In this document: positions 5,506 through 7,948 of the stretch, piece by piece | Layout: each line of letters begins with the position of its first letter | Position numbering within the stretch: the first letter of the stretch is position 1 | NCBI GenBank assembly: GCA_047619485.1 | Contig: JBLHKE010000350.1 | Coordinates: 1 to 7,948 of the forward strand | Source: JBLHKE01 sp047619485 | GTDB taxonomy: Bacteria > Verrucomicrobiota > Verrucomicrobiia > Verrucomicrobiales > DEV007 | Length of the DNA: 7,948 nucleotides | Direction: 5' to 3' | Notes under the pieces: model-generated | What the model was told of the DNA's origin: nothing | Seen by the model: only the letters and a program-made list of their open reading frames with translations | Databases searched by the model: none | Program-made: the position numbers and the translations under genes

Positions 5506-5662
5506 AAACATTCGCATTCTCCCTCGGCAGGATGCCGAAACTACGTAGGCTTCAGCCTTCCCATAAAGAGGACATTGGGGATCCACTCGCGTCTCATCCG
5601 GCTTCTCCCGACTCCACGCACTCAGCAGCGGCGCGATGGCATTGGCCAGACGTTAAAACAAC

Positions 5663-5691
5663 TTGTCGAAACAAACCGTTTTTGATCAAAT
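5663..5691 (+). promoter_or_regulatory. Weak candidate promoter for the modular secreted protein
   Basis: TTGTCG (5663-5668) and TCAAAT (5686-5691) are separated by 17 bases, each matching 4 of 6 sigma-70-type consensus positions. The leader would be about 65 bases and end in a CA-rich stretch (CCCCACCACCACT) without a Shine-Dalgarno before the ATG. A palindrome TTTGATCAAA (5681-5690) overlaps the -10 and might be an operator. The rest of the 5506-5763 gap holds two tiny stem-loops (5524-5538 and 5547-5558) but no T-tract terminator for the feo operon. Confidence 0.22.
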
Positions 5692-5763
5692 GAGGCCGAT
5701 CGAGTTCGGGGGAATGCGTTTCAACAACTGAATTAGTCCGTTCACCAAAACCCCACCACCACT

Positions 5764-7740
5764 ATGAAAACACCAACATCGCTCGTCCGGGGTCTCAGCC
5801 TCGGTCTAGCTCTCACTTGTTTTTTCACCACAGTCGCCACAGCGCTCGACCTCATCCAGTTTGAGTCCAATTGGGATTACATGCATCCCACCGACGGCGT
5901 GGATCCTGCCATCGCCGATGAAGATTTCGACACGACCTGGTTTCTCGACGAAGCCGACTTCGATGCAAACTACAACGGCCCGGCCTTCGGCACGGCGCCA
6001 GCGATCTCCGGCCCCCCGATCGATAGCGGCAACGGCCCGGCGCCGATCGGCTACGACGTGGTGAACTACATCCGCGACAACTACCCGGACAACGCAGACA
6101 ACGCCGGACTAGCGACCGTCCTCACCCGCCCCGCCGATGAAGAAAGGCGCACCGCCTACTTCCGCCATGAGTTCGTCGTCGCAGATGACGTCGAGAGTCT
6201 CGCATTGGAGATCATCGCCGATGACGGCGCGGTGATCTATCTCGACGGCGAGGAGTTCCTACGAGTCAACGTGACCGCGGCAGACACTTGGGATGCGAAC
6301 TCTTCAGGCACCACCAACGAAGGCGCTCTGCGGAGATTCGAGGTGTTCCTCGGCGGCCTCGCTTCCGGACCTCACGTCCTCGCCATCTCTATCCACCAGA
6401 GTAATACGGGCAGCAGCGATCTCGGGTTCGATCTCAGGCTCAACGACGAAGGTAGAGCCACATCCCCGATGGGCACGACAGATTTCGGCGGCAGCGAGAC
6501 TGAGTTTGTCATTGAGGGTGGCCTCAACGGCTGGCTCTGGGAAACAGTGACCGGCGAATACCTGCTCGAAAACGCAGATGGGGGCACTCTCATGTCGGAA
6601 GAGGTCGACCTCTCAGCGCAGGGCGACGTCTTGTTCACCGTCGATCTGAGGCTCGACGAGAATAGTGGGGCGAGCAACTTCGAAGCCGCGGATAGCTTCG
6701 CCGCACGACTCGAAGTCAATGACGGCGCCACCACTTCGGACATCGTGCTCACCCCCTTCGGTTTCGATACCAACCAGGACGGCACGATCACCGGCGACGA
6801 GATTTTCCCTGATCTGGCAAGTTCTCAGGCAATCGACCTCCGCCACGTGATGGCTGCCGAGATCCCCGCCAACATCGTCAGTGCCCGCCTAATCATCGAG
6901 GCGATCAACAACTCGGCCAGCGAGCAGTTCCGCTTCAACAACGCGCGCTTCACGGACATGCAGACCTCGCTCGTCCTCGGCACCAACGAAAAATCGCTCG
7001 TCCCGACCGACGATCTAGGCCTGTTGGTTGGTCCGAACGCATGGGTCGAAGACGCGGTGAAGAGGTTTAGCCTAAACAACGCCGATGCCGATGGCGGCGG
7101 ACGAGTGCTCGCCTCGCGCGAGTTCGATCTGAGCCTGGCCGGTGCTTCAAGTGTCAGCCTCGACCTGGAGGCCGAGGTCACGAGCACCAACACCAACTTC
7201 GAGGATGGGGATACTTTCGCCGCCTGGGTAGAAGTGCTCGACAGTGATGGTTTCGGGCATGTCGTCCAGCTGGTCAACGGCGGCAACGACGCTGATGGCA
7301 ACCACGTTCTCAGTGACGAAGAATTCGCACCTGGCGCGGATCCGACCTTGCCTTCGACCAGCAACTTCACCCTGGCTGCCAATTTGCCAAGCAACGCGGT
7401 GAAGGCGCAGCTGTTCATCGCCGCCGAGATCGATGCCGGCAACGAGACATTTCGCCTCTCGGATGTCATCATCGGTGACCCGATCGCGCCCCCACTCAGC
7501 TTCCAGATCGTCAACATCTCCCATGCCACTGGGACAAGCTACGACATCACTTTTGAAAGCGCTGCCGGCGAGACCTACACCTTGCAGTTCGGCTCGGATC
7601 TGACTGCCGGGAGTTTCGCTGATGTCGGGCTCTCGATCGTTGGAGCCGCAGGCACCACGACGACCAACCACAATCCCGGCGCGATCGACGAAGGATTCTA
7701 CCGAGTCACTCTCGGTGGAGTCGTCGTCGGCGGACAGTAA
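5764..7740 (+). CDS. Secreted modular protein: beta-sandwich, two EF-hand-bearing repeats, C-terminal module
   Basis: A 658-residue exported protein without a recognised function. A signal peptide (1-28) has a hydrophobic core and ATA before Leu29. Residues about 30-227 form a galactose-binding-like beta-sandwich: TAYFRHEFVV (130-139), DDGAVIYLDGEEF (153-165), HVLAISIHQ (204-212), SSDLGFDLRL (217-226). Two homologous domains follow at about 255-398 and 425-572, sharing an opening NxW, ADSFAARLEV/GDTFAAWVEV, IPANIVSARL/LPSNAVKAQL and a RFNNARFTD/RLSDVIIGD end. Each holds an EF-hand-like loop: DTNQDGTITGDE (335-346) and DADGNHVLSDEE (509-520). A C-terminal module (about 579-650) has SYDITFESAAGETYTLQFGS and GFYRVTL, like the small terminal domains of many verrucomicrobial surface proteins. 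No PEP-CTERM or membrane anchor ends the protein. The architecture suggests a calcium-stabilised extracellular binding or matrix protein. There is no Shine-Dalgarno; the start is set by the signal peptide. The next gene begins 1 base after the stop. Confidence 0.85.
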   Translation: MKTPTSLVRGLSLGLALTCFFTTVATALDLIQFESNWDYMHPTDGVDPAIADEDFDTTWFLDEADFDANYNGPAFGTAPAISGPPIDSGNGPAPIGYDVVNYIRDNYPDNADNAGLATVLTRPADEERRTAYFRHEFVVADDVESLALEIIADDGAVIYLDGEEFLRVNVTAADTWDANSSGTTNEGALRRFEVFLGGLASGPHVLAISIHQSNTGSSDLGFDLRLNDEGRATSPMGTTDFGGSETEFVIEGGLNGWLWETVTGEYLLENADGGTLMSEEVDLSAQGDVLFTVDLRLDENSGASNFEAADSFAARLEVNDGATTSDIVLTPFGFDTNQDGTITGDEIFPDLASSQAIDLRHVMAAEIPANIVSARLIIEAINNSASEQFRFNNARFTDMQTSLVLGTNEKSLVPTDDLGLLVGPNAWVEDAVKRFSLNNADADGGGRVLASREFDLSLAGASSVSLDLEAEVTSTNTNFEDGDTFAAWVEVLDSDGFGHVVQLVNGGNDADGNHVLSDEEFAPGADPTLPSTSNFTLAANLPSNAVKAQLFIAAEIDAGNETFRLSDVIIGDPIAPPLSFQIVNISHATGTSYDITFESAAGETYTLQFGSDLTAGSFADVGLSIVGAAGTTTTNHNPGAIDEGFYRVTLGGVVVGGQ

Positions 7741-7741
7741 G

Positions 7742-7948
7742 ATGCTCGGAGCTGCTACCCTCATCATCGCCGTCTCGTGGGCGTGTCTCGCAGGAGGCAG
7801 AGCACAGATTGCGACGGATGCGGGCACCGCTCAGGCGCGCCAGAAGTGGTCGCAAACAAAGAAGCAGCTCGAAGCTGCCGGGCTAAAATTTGGGCTCGAG
7901 CAGTATTCGACGCGCACCGGCTCCGACAAACTCAACTTCGCTGCGCAC
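7742..7948 (+). CDS. Secreted protein of unknown function, N-terminal part (cut by the window edge)
   Basis: From ATG at 7742, 69 codons stay open to the right edge. Residues 1-21 look like a signal peptide: MLGAATLIIAVSWACLAGG followed by RA, with cleavage likely before Gln22 or nearby. There is no convincing lipobox around Cys15. The mature part starts IATDAGTAQARQKWSQTKKQ and contains a probable charged helix (about 29-47), then GLEQYSTRTGSDKLNFAAH. No family is recognised. The start lies one base past the stop of the upstream modular protein gene, so the two are probably co-transcribed and translationally coupled, and both products are exported. The signal peptide and the tight spacing support this start over internal alternatives. 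Confidence 0.6.
   Translation, partial: MLGAATLIIAVSWACLAGGRAQIATDAGTAQARQKWSQTKKQLEAAGLKFGLEQYSTRTGSDKLNFAAH

Noticed and set aside
5524..5558. Two short stem-loops after the feo operon as a terminator
   Set aside because: The stems are only 5 bp (TCGGC/GCCGA and AGGCT/AGCCT), the second with a 2-base loop, and no T-tract follows.
5373..5693. Plus-strand 106-codon frame after feoB
   Set aside because: It overlaps the Cys-rich membrane protein gene (5350-5505) in another frame. The latter has the right spacing, one membrane helix and a Cys tail; the former has no pattern.
6825..7529. 234-codon minus-strand frame and a neighbouring 226-codon one at 7147-7827
   Set aside because: Both are antisense to the modular secreted protein and show no motif.

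Overview
The window looks like chromosomal DNA of a Verrucomicrobiota (possibly Planctomycetota-related) bacterium. The sequence signs are a secreted protein built from the N-terminal beta-sandwich and C-terminal 'TYTLQFGSDL'-type module typical of that phylum, a secreted FG-GAP/VCBS propeller, a c-type cytochrome maturation gene beside a small lipoprotein, and mostly weak Shine-Dalgarno sequences. This assignment is inferred from protein style only; there is no rRNA or other marker.

Left part, minus strand: a putative lipoprotein (532-1227) is followed after 10 bases by the N-terminal 173 codons of a ResB-type cytochrome c maturation protein, which runs off the left edge (1-521). They form one likely operon for System II (Ccs/Res) haem handling at the membrane. 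Upstream lies a 566-bp non-coding stretch (1228-1793) with several perfect short inverted repeats, including a strong 35-nt hairpin at 1696-1730. Next is a minus-strand secreted seven-repeat FG-GAP beta-propeller protein (1794-3023).

Middle, plus strand: the 189-bp gap between the divergent propeller gene and feoA holds three interlocking perfect inverted repeats and a tandem pair of related 15-mers that partly resemble Fur boxes. It is followed by a compact ferrous-iron uptake operon: feoA (3213-3464, cysteine-rich), feoB (3486-5345) and a 51-codon Cys-rich single-pass membrane protein (5350-5505). FeoB is the GTP-binding Fe(II) permease. FeoA and the small Cys-rich protein are probable accessory partners, and expression is probably iron-controlled from the structured upstream region.

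Right part, plus strand: after a 258-bp gap with no clear terminator comes a 658-residue secreted modular protein (5764-7740) with a beta-sandwich, two duplicated domains each carrying an EF-hand-like loop, and a C-terminal module. One base later a second secreted protein of unknown function begins (7742) and runs off the right edge.

No tRNA, rRNA, CRISPR array, transposase or phage gene was recognised.
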